Positions 63,847 through 64,000 of a stretch of DNA of 64,000 nucleotides are shown in pieces. Both the position numbers and the translations under genes were made by a program. This DNA is from Allacma fusca (Eukaryota > Arthropoda > Collembola > Symphypleona > Sminthuridae): positions 44,427,450 through 44,491,449 of the forward strand of contig OX359250.1 in NCBI GenBank assembly GCA_947179485.1, read 5' to 3'. Numbering within the stretch: the stretch's first letter is position 1; each line of letters starts with the position of its first letter. The notes under the pieces were generated by a model, which saw only the letters and a list, made by a program, of their open reading frames with translations, was not told where the DNA came from and made no database searches.

Positions 63847-64000
63847 TGGCACCAAAATTTGATTACTAGCATATATTCAGAATATCCATCCAAATGCATG
63901 ACAGCGCAGCCAAGGAAAACTTATAAATGTGAATGTCTGGTTATTCGCTTCTTCGCGTATATTGTAATGGCAAAAACAGTCAAATCAATTTAATTTCAGT

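Overview
This is eukaryotic, metazoan DNA. It is AT-rich, and its genes are broken by GT-AG introns from about 60 bp to more than 20 kb, with short AATAAA-type poly(A) signals and many dinucleotide microsatellites. There is no sign of operons, prokaryotic signals or CRISPR. The repeat texture (ATGT/ACAT runs, long CT/GA tracts, a short TTAGG array) and the protein sequences suggest an arthropod, perhaps a crustacean such as a caligid copepod. That assignment is an inference, not something the window proves.

Five protein-coding genes can be rebuilt by hand with matching splice phases. (1) 4825-8416, minus: a 536-aa protein in three coding exons with a FAM149-like (DUF3719-type) segment; its larger intron and its 5' flank each hold a degenerate inverted-repeat (foldback) element. 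(2) 19927-21848, minus: a 415-aa coiled-coil protein in six exons, with a Lys/Gly-rich start and an acidic tail. (3) 22580-24805, plus: a 599-aa Tubby/TULP protein in six exons, head-to-head with gene 2 across about 730 bp. (4) 29437-58134, plus: a Ser-rich protein with a C-terminal coiled coil, at least 1160 aa (5' end not found), containing a 22-kb intron that fills the middle of the window. (5) 60823-62511, minus: cyclophilin A in three exons, with an in-frame 42-codon N-terminal extension that reads as a mitochondrial presequence.

The rest is non-coding. 1-4.8 kb and 11.7-19.9 kb are AT-rich with no convincing gene. 24.8-29.4 kb lies between tubby and the Ser-rich gene and may hold the missing 5' exons of the latter. 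31.7-53.9 kb is the giant intron and carries most of the long CT/GA tracts. The right end (63.0-64.0 kb) has a GT tract, an AT-rich tandem repeat and a nested palindromic element built on GGGCATTTT.

On function: TULP proteins and FAM149B1 are linked to cilia, and the Lys-rich coiled-coil gene has the look of cilium/basal-body coiled-coil proteins without being identified. Three of the five genes may therefore share a ciliary theme; this is a hypothesis. Cyclophilin A is a housekeeping peptidyl-prolyl isomerase. The Ser-rich gene has a TxIP motif in a basic Ser/Pro context, suggesting a possible microtubule plus-end role. The most notable points are the possible dual-targeted cyclophilin, the two foldback elements (one carrying nuclear-receptor-like DR1 sites in both arms), the palindromic element at the right end, and the unidentified Ser-rich gene.
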